A DNA stretch of 64,000 nucleotides from assembly GCA_949293255.1 (NCBI GenBank), contig CASFCL010000004.1, positions 1 through 64,000 of the forward strand, in the 5' to 3' direction. The position numbers and the translations under genes were made by a program. Under the pieces are notes generated by a model that saw only the letters and a program-made list of their open reading frames with translations, had not been told where the DNA came from and ran no database searches. This document shows, piece after piece, positions 8,420 through 17,314 of this stretch. The DNA comes from an uncultured bacterium. Lineage in GTDB: Bacteria; Bacillota_I; Bacilli_A; RFN20; CAG-826. Each line of letters opens with the position of its first letter. The stretch's first letter is position 1.

Positions 8420-8507
8420 ATTAGGTAGCCCCTAAACTTTGGCTTCAGGCTAGTCGTGATTCACCATTTTGAATCGATATACCTAATGTCGTAAGTTATT
8501 AACTTAC
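8420..8507 (-). promoter_or_regulatory. Structured leader RNA, candidate purine-type riboswitch (divergent)
   Basis: On the minus strand a 7-bp hairpin (8491-8507) is followed by a three-way junction. P1 pairs 8480-8487 with 8420-8427 (ATTAGGTA/TACCTAAT). P2 pairs 8470-8475 with 8458-8463 (GATTCA/TGAATC), with loop AAATGG. A short P3 pairs AGCC at 8448-8451 with GGCT at 8427-8430; the shared base at 8427 can pair in only one of P1 or P3. The P1/P2/P3 order, the loop resembling ATATGG, a CTA in the second junction and TAC after P3 recall the guanine/2'-deoxyguanosine riboswitch fold. The canonical TTTCTACC is absent. Promoter upstream, terminator downstream and a nucleoside transporter as target all fit, but the class assignment is inference. 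Confidence 0.45.
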
Positions 8508-8515
8508 TCGTGAAT

Positions 8516-8545
8516 ATTTTATTTTTTTTGATCTTTGGTTTTCAA
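8516..8545 (-). promoter_or_regulatory. Promoter of the bmpA-nup operon
   Basis: The -35 TTGAAA (8540-8545) and -10 TAAAAT (8516-8521) are 18 bp apart. The expected start, near 8509, places the hairpin and three-way junction at the very 5' end of the transcript. Confidence 0.6.
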
Positions 8546-8741
8546 TCCCAAAAAAGCATTTTAATAAACATTTAATATATTGACTAATTAATCTAAGAAA
8601 ACGCTGCTTTTTAATTTTAAAAGTTTAGATTTTGAACAAAAAGCAAAAAAGTGTTGATAAATACGACATAATCTAGTAATTAATACCACATTTTCAAACA
8701 AAAATAATTAATTTATAATACCTACGCTTGGAGGAAAAAGT
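8546..8741. other. Intergenic region upstream of the first degV gene
   Basis: No ORF or RNA gene is recognised here. A TATAAT at about 8715-8720, about 30 bp before the degV ATG, is preceded by a weak -35 (TTTCAA) at a 16-bp spacing and is the likely degV promoter. A GGAGG ribosome site lies at about 8730. The rest is AT-rich, with GCTTTTT/AAAAAGC complementary stretches. Confidence 0.4.
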
Positions 8742-9605
8742 ATGAAAATTTGTATTATTGTTGACGATAACGCAGGCTATACACCAGAAGAAGCAAAGCA
8801 ATTTGGAATCAAAGTTGTAAGTATGCCTGTCATCATAGATGGAGAGACATATTTTGAATATAAAACAATTTCTCACGAAAATTATTATAAGAAAATGGCT
8901 GCTAACGCTGATATCTCCACTTCTCAACCTGCAATTGGTGAAATTTTAGAAATGTGGGATGAAACTTTAAAGGAATATGATCAAATCGTCCACATGCCAA
9001 TGAGTAGCGGTTTATCTGCAAGTTGCGAAACTGCAAAAGGTTTAGCAAAAGATTACGAAGGAAAAGTTTTCGTTGTTGATAATCATAGAATTTCAATTAC
9101 TTTAAAAAGTGCTGTAAGAGATGCTATTAAATTAATTGAACAAGGACATGATGGCGAATATATTAAAAATTATTTAGAAAAGACTGCTTATGAAAGCACT
9201 ATTTATATTATGGTTAACACTCTTAAATACCTTAGAAAAGGTGGAAGAGTTACTCCAGCTGGTGCAGTTTTAGGTGAAGCATTACATATCAAACCAGTTT
9301 TAACCATTTTAGGTGGTAAACTTGATGCTTTTGCAAAATGTATGGGTGTTAAAAAAGCTAAGAGAGTTATGATTGAAGCAATCAAAAAAGATATGACTGA
9401 AAAATTCCCAAATGTACCACTTGATCAATTAGATTTTGGTTTTGCATATACTGAAGATTTAGATGGAATCAAACAATTCATCGAAGAATCAAAAGCAGCA
9501 ATTGGATTTAAAGAAGCATCAAATTGTGATCCACTTTCACTTTCTGTTGCAACTCATATCGGTCCTGGTGCATTAGCAATTACTGTTACAAAAGTAATTA
9601 AATAA
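8742..9605 (+). CDS. DegV family protein (fatty-acid-binding, FakB-like), copy 1
   Basis: This 287-residue DegV-family protein belongs to the group that binds a fatty acid and, as FakB, presents it to fatty acid kinase FakA. Visible motifs are IIVDDNAGYTPEEA at the N terminus, STSQPAIGE, MPMSSGLSASCETA, VVDNHRIS, LKYLRKGGRVTPAGA and the C-terminal HIGPGALAI. The Ser/Thr-rich and GPG segments line the lipid carboxylate pocket in this family. Length is normal. The neighbouring gene is a close paralogue. No fakA is in the window, so a role in exogenous fatty acid use is inferred from family knowledge. It is probably monocistronic, as a compound terminator follows. Confidence 0.9.
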   Translation: MKICIIVDDNAGYTPEEAKQFGIKVVSMPVIIDGETYFEYKTISHENYYKKMAANADISTSQPAIGEILEMWDETLKEYDQIVHMPMSSGLSASCETAKGLAKDYEGKVFVVDNHRISITLKSAVRDAIKLIEQGHDGEYIKNYLEKTAYESTIYIMVNTLKYLRKGGRVTPAGAVLGEALHIKPVLTILGGKLDAFAKCMGVKKAKRVMIEAIKKDMTEKFPNVPLDQLDFGFAYTEDLDGIKQFIEESKAAIGFKEASNCDPLSLSVATHIGPGALAITVTKVIK

Positions 9606-9617
9606 ATCTAAAAATTT

Positions 9618-9683
9618 AAAAGGCTATGGACACTAAAAAGGTCGTAAAAATTTCAAAAACCTTGCAAATGTCCAAGCCTTTTT
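9618..9683 (+). terminator. Compound terminator after degV copy 1
   Basis: The outer stem AAAAGGCT/AGCCTTTT (9618-9625 with 9675-9682) continues, after a one-base bulge, into TGGACA/TGTCCA, with an inner AAGG/CCTT pairing. It ends in TTTTT. The interior is unusually long for a terminator (about 36 nt beyond the outer stems). Confidence 0.65.
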
Positions 9684-9700
9684 AAAAATTATTGATTTTT

Positions 9701-9760
9701 ATGAGAATTTTAATTTGATTATTTCGACCACAAATTAAGTGATTAAATTAAAATTCTCAT
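9701..9760. repeat. Long inverted repeat upstream of degV copy 2
   Basis: A 16-bp perfect inverted repeat (9701-9716 with 9745-9760, arm ATGAGAATTTTAATTT) extends to 20 bp when two G-U pairs are allowed. It encloses a 20-nt loop with CGACCAC. No T tract follows, so it is not a normal terminator. It ends about 60 bp before the second degV start and may be a leader hairpin or an operator. Confidence 0.65.
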
Positions 9761-9820
9761 CCTATTCAAATTAATTAAAAAGTTAAAAAAGTTACTTTCA
9801 AAAACAAGGAGTTAACTATT

Positions 9821-10684
9821 ATGAAAATTTGTATTGTCGTTGATGATAACGCAGGTTATACACCTGAAGAAGCATTAAAAGAAGGTATATATTTAGTAAG
9901 AATGCCAATCATTATTGATGGCGAAGAATATTATGAAAATCGTAATATTGATTATGATACTTTTTATAATAAATTAGAAAATGATGCTAATATTTCTACT
10001 TCTCAACCATCAATTGGTGAAATTTTAGAATTATGGAACGAATTATTAAAAGATTATGATCAAATTGTTCATATGCCTATGAGTAGCGGCTTATCTGCTA
10101 CTTGTGAAACCGCAAAAGGTTTAGCAAAAGCTTATGCAGGTAAAGTTTTTGTTGTAGATAATCATAGAATTAGCGTTACTTTAAAATCTGCAGTTAATGA
10201 TGCTAAAAAATTAATTGAAGAAGGCAAAAATGGACAAGAAATTAAAGAATATTTAGAAAAAACAGCCTATGAAAGTAAAATTTTCATCATGGTTAACACT
10301 TTAAAATATCTTAAAAAAGGTGGAAGAATCACCCCTGCTGCCGCTTTAGTTGGTGAAGCTCTTCATCTTAAACCAGTTTTAACAATAAATGGAGGAAAAT
10401 TAGATGCCTTTAAAAAATGTATTGGTGTTAAAAAATCTAAAAAAGCAATGATTGAAGCAATTAAAAAAGAACGTGAAACTACCTTTAAAGATGTACCTAA
10501 TGATAAGTTAGATTTAGCATTTGCATATACAAAAGACTATGATTTAGCACTTGAATTTGCTTTACAAGCTAAAAAGGAGCTTGGATTTGACACTCATCAA
10601 GCTATCGATCCACTATCACTTTCAGTTGCTACCCATACTGGTCCTGGAGTTATCGGAATTGGATTAACTAAAAAGATAAAATAG
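9821..10684 (+). CDS. DegV family protein (fatty-acid-binding, FakB-like), copy 2
   Basis: This is a tandem paralogue of the preceding gene. It has the same length (287 residues) and most motifs are preserved: IVVDDNAGYTPEEA, STSQPSIGE, MPMSSGLSATCETA, VVDNHRIS, KYLKKGGRITPAAA and HTGPGVIGIG. Differences are scattered and concentrate in segments that shape the lipid pocket entrance, fitting a pair of FakB proteins with different fatty-acid preference. AAGGAG precedes the ATG. It is expressed separately from copy 1 (a terminator lies between them) and is followed by its own strong terminator. Recent duplication is likely. Confidence 0.9.
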   Translation: MKICIVVDDNAGYTPEEALKEGIYLVRMPIIIDGEEYYENRNIDYDTFYNKLENDANISTSQPSIGEILELWNELLKDYDQIVHMPMSSGLSATCETAKGLAKAYAGKVFVVDNHRISVTLKSAVNDAKKLIEEGKNGQEIKEYLEKTAYESKIFIMVNTLKYLKKGGRITPAAALVGEALHLKPVLTINGGKLDAFKKCIGVKKSKKAMIEAIKKERETTFKDVPNDKLDLAFAYTKDYDLALEFALQAKKELGFDTHQAIDPLSLSVATHTGPGVIGIGLTKKIK

Positions 10685-10712
10685 TACATAAAGTCCACTT
10701 TTACGAACATAG

Positions 10713-10749
10713 AGATGTATTGATAAATATTTTATCGATACATCTTTTT
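10713..10749 (+). terminator. Terminator after degV copy 2
   Basis: A 15-bp stem with one G-U pair (10713-10727 with 10731-10745, outer arm AGATGTAT) has a 3-nt loop and ends in TTTTT. Its 3' arm also contains the apparent -35 box of the next gene. Confidence 0.85.
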
Positions 10750-10763
10750 AAATACTTTAAAAT
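10735..10763 (+). promoter_or_regulatory. Promoter of the YolD-like gene, apparently leaderless
   Basis: TCGATA (10735-10740), 17 bp, then TAAAAT (10758-10763). The ATG is only 6 nt after the -10 box and no ribosome site is present, so the transcript would start at or next to the start codon. Confidence 0.5.
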
Positions 10764-10769
10764 ATAACT

Positions 10770-11102
10770 ATGGCAGATAGAGGAATGAAGAAATTTTTAC
10801 CGTTTTCTAGCTTAGTTGAGCAAGAATCTTATTTAAAAAAGATGATTTATGAAAAAAATAAATCACCTAAACCAAAAGTTTCTACTGAACAAGCCGCAAA
10901 AATAGATAAGATCTTAAGAAATTATCTAAAAAGTGAGATTTATAACATAACTTTTTATTATGATGGTTATATTTACAAAGTTAGCTCACAAATTTTAAAC
11001 TTAGACTTAAATAAAAGATTGATTCATTTAGAAAATGCCACTATTCCAATCAACTCTTTAGTTGATATCGAAAATAACAATCCTTTTGATGAGATTTGTT
11101 AA
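10770..11102 (+). CDS. YolD-like protein
   Basis: This 110-residue protein matches the YolD-like family. It opens with DRGMKKFLPFSSL, the family hallmark DRG followed by K(F/W) and a proline. The C-terminal beta-rich part is ITFYYDGYIYKVSSQ and ATIPINSLVDIEN, where the motif of a G-containing strand followed by IP-strand-I is typical. YolD proteins often sit beside Y-family DNA polymerases (UmuC/DinB), and some are SOS regulated. No polymerase neighbours it here, so it is an orphan and its role is unclear. The ATG lies 6 nt after a -10 box without a Shine-Dalgarno. Its end overlaps the convergent membrane gene by 4 bp. Confidence 0.75.
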   Translation: MADRGMKKFLPFSSLVEQESYLKKMIYEKNKSPKPKVSTEQAAKIDKILRNYLKSEIYNITFYYDGYIYKVSSQILNLDLNKRLIHLENATIPINSLVDIENNNPFDEIC

Positions 11103-11776
11103 TAACCTCTAGTTCTAATTCTTTTTATATCAATTGCGTAAAGTAAATATAAAGATGCAAAAGCAAGTTCAATAACGCTACTTACAACCCATAAAATATT
11201 ATTTGTAATGTCTAAAGCATCTAATCTTGTAAAAATCATTGAATAATTAAACATACTTACAACAAAATTATAGCAAGCAATTCCACAAATTAATCCACCA
11301 ATTATTAAAAGTAATGTTTGATAGGTTCTTTTTTTGTTTTTAACTTCTAAAAGCATGAAAATAAAATATAAAATACCTAAAATTGCACTAATAATTGAAC
11401 CTACTAAAACTAATAAAGCTGTAAGTCCGCCGCCTTCTAACGAAACTGCAATTCCTTCAATAAATTGAAAGATAATTGGAATTATATAGGTAGAAACAGT
11501 AATTAAAATCATTGCATAATATGCATAAAAATAATTCTCACTTGCTTTTCTAAAATAATTACAAACAAGAAGATAAAAAACACAATCAATAATCAAATTA
11601 ATAAGAAGATACATAAAACTCGATTGGTTTAATGACATCCCATTAACTTGAAGTTGAATTAAATAAACAACAATATTTATTAAAGCAACAACTACATATG
11701 TTGCACAAGCGATTATTCCAATTGGAGGGGTTAAATCTTTTCGAAAAAATCGTTTAATTTTATCTAAAAACTTCAT
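11099..11776 (-). CDS. Hypothetical multi-pass membrane protein
   Basis: This is a 225-residue protein with about six hydrophobic segments, roughly residues 20-43, 53-73, 84-106, 115-143, 152-175 and 190-215. A basic N terminus (MKFLDKIKRFFRK) and a basic C terminus (IKRIRTRGY) both suggest a cytoplasmic location. I recognise no catalytic motif or family. It lies 23 bp downstream of cvpA on the same strand and may be cotranscribed with it. It is probably a real gene, given its hydrophobic periodicity and codon use like its neighbours. Confidence 0.7.
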   Translation of the reverse strand: MKFLDKIKRFFRKDLTPPIGIIACATYVVVALINIVVYLIQLQVNGMSLNQSSFMYLLINLIIDCVFYLLVCNYFRKASENYFYAYYAMILITVSTYIIPIIFQFIEGIAVSLEGGGLTALLVLVGSIISAILGILYFIFMLLEVKNKKRTYQTLLLIIGGLICGIACYNFVVSMFNYSMIFTRLDALDITNNILWVVSSVIELAFASLYLLYAIDIKRIRTRGY

Positions 11777-11799
11777 AAAAACCTAATATTTTTTAAAAA

Positions 11800-12354
11800 T
11801 TATTGAGGCATGACTTGTTCAACAGCATCTTTTGTAATACCTAATGCCCAGGTTGCAAAGCTATCTACAAATGTTGCTATTCCCATTGATTCATTAACTT
11901 GTTCTGTATACCAAGTTAGAATATCAGGAGAATAATCTCCAACTGCTTTGATAACAAATACAACAACTGCTGCAAGAACTAATCCACTAGCAAGTCCTAC
12001 AAAAGCACCTAATGTATGATCAACTAAAGCAAGGATCTTGGCTTTATCAATAATGGCTTTAAAGATTTTGAAAAGTATTCTACAAACAATATATAAAATA
12101 ATGAAACATCCAATCCAAATAACTCCAAGAGCGCACATTCCTGCAAGATTTTCATTTTCAATTGCATTTGTGAAAATTTCGTTATATCCAGTGTCGGCTA
12201 ACATCGCATTAACTGGAGAAGCAATAAAGAATGCTACTGTTGCTGCTACTATTAAGCTAACTAAGCCTGCCATTCTTTTGACAAGACCTGCAAATAATCC
12301 AGCTATACCGAATAAAGCTATGATTGCAATAATGATAATATCTAATAAAGCCAT
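11800..12354 (-). CDS. CvpA family membrane protein
   Basis: This 184-residue protein has four predicted membrane segments and fits the CvpA family (colicin V production/YshB-like). It opens with ALLDIIIIAIIALFGIAGLF, followed by AGLVKRMAGLVSLIVA and a second pair of helices around FIILYIVCRILFKIF. The segment VDHTLGAFVGLASGLVLA matches the conserved R/K-x-hydrophobic-G-x-x-x-G segment of the family. CvpA proteins influence envelope stress tolerance, but the molecular role is not settled. The gene has a GGAGGG site. It is probably cotranscribed with the downstream membrane gene. Confidence 0.8.
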   Translation of the reverse strand: MALLDIIIIAIIALFGIAGLFAGLVKRMAGLVSLIVAATVAFFIASPVNAMLADTGYNEIFTNAIENENLAGMCALGVIWIGCFIILYIVCRILFKIFKAIIDKAKILALVDHTLGAFVGLASGLVLAAVVVFVIKAVGDYSPDILTWYTEQVNESMGIATFVDSFATWALGITKDAVEQVMPQ

Positions 12355-12435
12355 ATTTTGAACCCTCCATTAAGAAATTAAAAATATATTACCACATTTA
12401 TTTTGAAATTATTATAGTTTTCTCTAAATAATTTA

Positions 12436-12462
12436 ACAAAAAGAGACCTTTAAGAGGTCTCT
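12436..12462 (-). terminator. Terminator after enolase
   Basis: An 8-bp stem AGAGACCT/AGGTCTCT (12442-12449 with 12455-12462) is followed on the minus strand by TTTTTGTT. It lies 30 bp after the eno stop. Confidence 0.88.
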
Positions 12463-12491
12463 AGTTTTGTATAGTTTTAATTTCTTAAAAA

Positions 12492-13846
<1,355 letters not shown>

Positions 13847-13937
13847 TTAAAATTGAATGAAAAATTTTAGATTATTTTTTATCAATTTTTTGATTCATCC
13901 CCCTTAGATTTTCAAAAAAATACATAATGCAAAATAA

Positions 13938-13977
13938 AAAGTGATGAACAATCACTTTAGGATTGATTCATCACTTT
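13938..13977 (-). terminator. Terminator after the 96-residue membrane protein gene
   Basis: A 10-bp stem AAAGTGATGA/TCATCACTTT (13938-13947 with 13968-13977), extendable by one pair, encloses a 20-nt loop that contains an internal complementary copy. It is followed on the minus strand by TTTATTTT. Confidence 0.7.
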
Positions 13978-14003
13978 AATTTTTCTTTAAATTTAAAAAT
14001 TAA

Positions 14004-14294
14004 TTAATTTTGAAATAAATCAATAAATAAAGAGACAATTTGCCAAATAATTACACCAAGCATTGCTAAGTCAATAACAATGAATAAAACAAAAATTCTA
14101 AAATTTGATTTTTTCTTAATCTCAATTTCTTCTTTTGATAAAGGCTGAGAATTATTTTGGTTTGTAGAAGAAAAATCATCTGTTCTATCGATATTTTGAA
14201 CCATTGGAGGGTTATCAAAAGAAGACGCTCTTGGAGCATGAAGATCGGTTTCTACACCTCTTGATATTTCGTAATTTCTATTTTCTTCTAACAT
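14004..14294 (-). CDS. Small single-pass membrane protein, unknown
   Basis: This 96-residue protein has a hydrophilic, Asn/Ser-rich N-terminal two-thirds and one membrane helix near the C terminus (about 68-92, FRIFVLFIVIDLAMLGVIIW). Lysines before the helix suggest the N terminus is cytoplasmic. No domain is recognised. It begins 17 bp downstream of asnS on the same strand and is followed by a terminator, so it is probably the second gene of an asnS operon. Confidence 0.6.
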   Translation of the reverse strand: MLEENRNYEISRGVETDLHAPRASSFDNPPMVQNIDRTDDFSSTNQNNSQPLSKEEIEIKKKSNFRIFVLFIVIDLAMLGVIIWQIVSLFIDLFQN

Positions 14295-14310
14295 AAACTT
14301 TTCTTTTTAA

Positions 14311-15699
14311 TTAATATTTTAAACTTCCTGGTGTACGTGGATATGGTTCAACATCTCTAATGTTTTGCATACCTGTAATATACATTAAAAGTCTGTCAAA
14401 TCCTAGTCCAAATCCTGAATGGATACATCCACCGAATTTTCTTAATTCAAGATACCATTCAAGTCCTTTATCATTACCCATCTCAACCATCTTTTTCTTT
14501 AAGACTTCATAGTTTTCTTCTCTTTGTGAACCACCACAAATTTCTCCAACTTGAGGGACGAGTAAATCGCATGCTGCAACAGTTTTTCCATCGCTATTTT
14601 GTTTCATATAAAATGCTTTAATATGTTTTGGAAAATCTATTAAGAACATTGGTCCTTTTACATGAACTTCGGTTAAGTATCTTTCGTGTTCGCTTTGAAG
14701 ATCCATACCCCATTCAATATTGTTATTTTCAAATTTATGTCCAGCTTTTACAGCGTTTTTTAAAATTTCAATGCCTTCTGTATAAGTCATTCTGACAAAA
14801 TTTGAATTGACAACATGATTGAGTTTATCAAGTAATCCTTTTTCAATCATGGTGTTGAAAAAGTTCATTTCATCTTCACAATTTTTCATTACATATTTGA
14901 TGATGTATTTAAGGAAATCTTCCATTAAATCCATATCATCTTCTAAATCAGCAAAAGCAATTTCAGGTTCAATCATCCAAAATTCTGATGCGTGTCTTGT
15001 TGTATTTGAATTTTCAGCTCTAAAGGTTGGTCCAAATGTATAAACATTTCTAAATGCTAAAGCAAAAGCTTCAACGTGAAGTTGTCCTGAAACTGTTAAA
15101 GAAGCACTACTTCCACCAAAGAAAGCAGTTGGATCTTTAAAGTCGCTAACTACATGGAAAACTTGACCTGCACCCTCAGCATCATTTGAAGTAATTTCAG
15201 GTGTATGAACATACATGAAATCTCTTTCTTGGAAATATTGATGAATTGCAAAAGCAAGTTTATTTCTTACTCTAAAGATTGCATTAAAGGTATTTGCTCT
15301 TGGTCTAAGATGAGCAATATCTCTTAAAAATTCAAAACTATGTCTTTTCTTTTGAATAGGATAATCTTCTGAACAATCTCCAAGTAAAAATGCATCGATT
15401 AAATGTATTTCAAAAGGTTGTTTATTTTCAGGAGTTAAAACAATTTTTCCTTCAATTTGGATTGTGCATCCAGTTCTAAAATGTACGATATTATCGTAGT
15501 TTTTTGTTTCTTTTGTATAAACTAATTGAACATTTTTAAAAGAGCTTCCATCATTAAATTCAATGAAGCCAATGCTTCCATTATTACGATTAGATCTAAC
15601 CCATCCTTCTAATTTAACTACTTCATCATTTTTTAATTGATCTTTGACTTTTAATCTTTCAAATAATAATTGGTTTGTAATCGATCTTTCTTGTGCCAT
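14311..15699 (-). CDS. asnS: Asparaginyl-tRNA synthetase
   Basis: This 462-residue class IIb synthetase charges tRNA-Asn. It has an N-terminal OB-fold anticodon-binding domain (about 10-110; VVKLEGWVRSNR, IGFIEFNDGSSF) and then the catalytic domain. Motif 2 is FGPTFRAENSNTTRHASEFW and motif 3 is GLGFDRLLMYITG, with HTPEITSNDAEGAGQVF before them, characteristic of AsnRS rather than AspRS. The start at 15699 (MAQERSITNQ) is chosen because an AAAGGAA site lies just upstream; an upstream in-frame ATG at 15723 has none. The 96-residue membrane gene follows closely. Confidence 0.96.
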   Translation of the reverse strand: MAQERSITNQLLFERLKVKDQLKNDEVVKLEGWVRSNRNNGSIGFIEFNDGSSFKNVQLVYTKETKNYDNIVHFRTGCTIQIEGKIVLTPENKQPFEIHLIDAFLLGDCSEDYPIQKKRHSFEFLRDIAHLRPRANTFNAIFRVRNKLAFAIHQYFQERDFMYVHTPEITSNDAEGAGQVFHVVSDFKDPTAFFGGSSASLTVSGQLHVEAFALAFRNVYTFGPTFRAENSNTTRHASEFWMIEPEIAFADLEDDMDLMEDFLKYIIKYVMKNCEDEMNFFNTMIEKGLLDKLNHVVNSNFVRMTYTEGIEILKNAVKAGHKFENNNIEWGMDLQSEHERYLTEVHVKGPMFLIDFPKHIKAFYMKQNSDGKTVAACDLLVPQVGEICGGSQREENYEVLKKKMVEMGNDKGLEWYLELRKFGGCIHSGFGLGFDRLLMYITGMQNIRDVEPYPRTPGSLKY

Positions 15700-15838
15700 A
15701 AAAACGTTCCTTTCAGTAAACATTATTATATAACTTTTTTAAAGTAATTCATTATTTAAGTTATCTTTTTTAGACATTAAATTAAATTAATGAAAAATCA
15801 ATGTCGCTACTTGCTAAATAATGCTATCATAAAGTTTG

Positions 15839-17311
15839 ATGGATAAGTTTAATCTATTTATTTCTAACATTTATGACGAGATTTTAAACGATTGTTTTTC
15901 AAGAACAAATCCTCCTTATAGACTTAGTATAAGAGAAGGTTTTAATGAAAATTCTTTCATCGCGACTTTATCTTTAAGAAGGTATTCACCACTTGATGAA
16001 GTCGTACTTTCTTTTGATGACAATAATAACCTTGTAAAACTTTCAACAAATAGACAAGAAATAATCGATATATTACCTCATTTAATAAAAGAGATTATTT
16101 TTACAAAAAGTAGAGAAATTTTGTTTAATTTCTCAAAACTAGACCTTACAAATGTTGATGATCAAGCAATTGAATTAATTTTAAATGAATTTTATTTCGC
16201 TTCTTTAAACGAAAATGCAAGCGGATTAATAATTCCTGTTTTATCCAATATTATTAAGCACTATCAATATGACTTAAAAAAGTTTTTTAGTGTTTACATT
16301 AAATTATTTTCTAAATATTGTTTTGAAATTAGAAAAGTATTTAATCCAATTTTTTATCTTTATGCTAAAAAGTTAATTAGTATAAAAGATTTATGTAGTT
16401 TCCTTGGCGTTTTATTTAAAGAATTATATAGTTATGAAAAAGATGTTATTGATAATTTAATTTACAAAGTTTTTGATTATTTAAATGAAAATAATCTTAT
16501 AAAAGATGTAGAAATATTGACCAAAAATCCTGATTTTATCGGTATAATTTCACAAAGATTTAATGAGATTAAACCAGCTTTAAGAAATCTAGCTGAAACA
16601 ATCGATGTAGATTATACAAGCTTAATAACTTCAGATGTTTATAAAGGTTTAAAACTTGATGAAACTATAGCTTTTGCTCTTTTATTTAAGGATGGTAAAA
16701 CTTTAAAAGAAGCTTTATTATCATCAATTCAAGACCAAAATCTTATTGATTCATATCAATTTTATAAATTAACATTTACCGATAAACTCATTGAATTTGC
16801 TAATTTAAATGATTCAATTGCTGAATTAATTACAGTTTATTTTATAACTTCCACTATTCAAGCTCATTATGTTTCATTTACAAATCTAGCAAGTTTCTTA
16901 ATAGATGAGCAAATTTTTAATCAAGTTAAAGAATTACTTCCTAATTCAGTAGGAATATATACAAAATATTTGTTTGATTTACCTTTATCTTCAAAAGAAT
17001 TAAATTCTTTTAATTTAGAAGAACTATTTGAAAAAGCAAAAGATGTAATTATCATGCCTTTGATATATAAAAAATTAGCTACTAATAATTTTGAAATATT
17101 TGATCAATATCTACGTAGAAAAGATGCTAACGAAGATATAAAAATGTTTGTTTTATTAAAATTAGATAAATTGGAAATAGACATAACTCCATATTTAAAA
17201 GATTTAGAACTTTCTAATTTTTCTAAAGATTATGGTATCTCTAATCTTTTGTTGTTATTTAAAAAATATAACCTTCTCAAAGAGAAAAATATTCAAGTGT
17301 ACGAGGTTTAA
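15839..17311 (+). CDS. Unknown helical protein paired with an SNF2 helicase
   Basis: This 490-residue protein is not recognised by motif. It is rich in Leu, Ile, Asn and Lys, mostly predicted alpha-helical, with a short beta-like N terminus (YRLSIREGFNENSF, DEVVLSFDDNNNLVKLS). It stops 3 bp before the SNF2 helicase start, so the two form an operon. In B. subtilis the helicase YwqA is preceded by the SWIM zinc-finger protein YwqB. Here the partner occupies the same place and size, but I find no CxC...CxH SWIM motif. The ATG lies 8 nt after an extended -10 (TGCTATCAT) with no ribosome site, so the mRNA may be leaderless. A TTG just upstream is less likely as the start. Confidence 0.7.
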   Translation: MDKFNLFISNIYDEILNDCFSRTNPPYRLSIREGFNENSFIATLSLRRYSPLDEVVLSFDDNNNLVKLSTNRQEIIDILPHLIKEIIFTKSREILFNFSKLDLTNVDDQAIELILNEFYFASLNENASGLIIPVLSNIIKHYQYDLKKFFSVYIKLFSKYCFEIRKVFNPIFYLYAKKLISIKDLCSFLGVLFKELYSYEKDVIDNLIYKVFDYLNENNLIKDVEILTKNPDFIGIISQRFNEIKPALRNLAETIDVDYTSLITSDVYKGLKLDETIAFALLFKDGKTLKEALLSSIQDQNLIDSYQFYKLTFTDKLIEFANLNDSIAELITVYFITSTIQAHYVSFTNLASFLIDEQIFNQVKELLPNSVGIYTKYLFDLPLSSKELNSFNLEELFEKAKDVIIMPLIYKKLATNNFEIFDQYLRRKDANEDIKMFVLLKLDKLEIDITPYLKDLELSNFSKDYGISNLLLLFKKYNLLKEKNIQVYEV

Positions 17312-17314
17312 TTT

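Noticed and set aside
8420-8507. SAM-I, c-di-GMP or ZTP riboswitch in the bmpA leader
   Set aside because: Short similarities such as GACTAGCC and TGAAGCC occur, but the defining cores and stem order of these classes are absent.
8594-8607. CcpA cre-like sequence near AAAACGCT upstream of degV
   Set aside because: Only the core matches; the 3' half of the consensus fails at three positions.
8742-10684. The degV pair as a recent insertion of foreign DNA
   Set aside because: Base composition and codon use match the neighbours and no mobile element borders are seen; tandem duplication is enough.
14311-15723. Asparaginyl-tRNA synthetase starting at 15723
   Set aside because: The AAAGGAA site lies between 15723 and 15699, so the start at 15699 is better.
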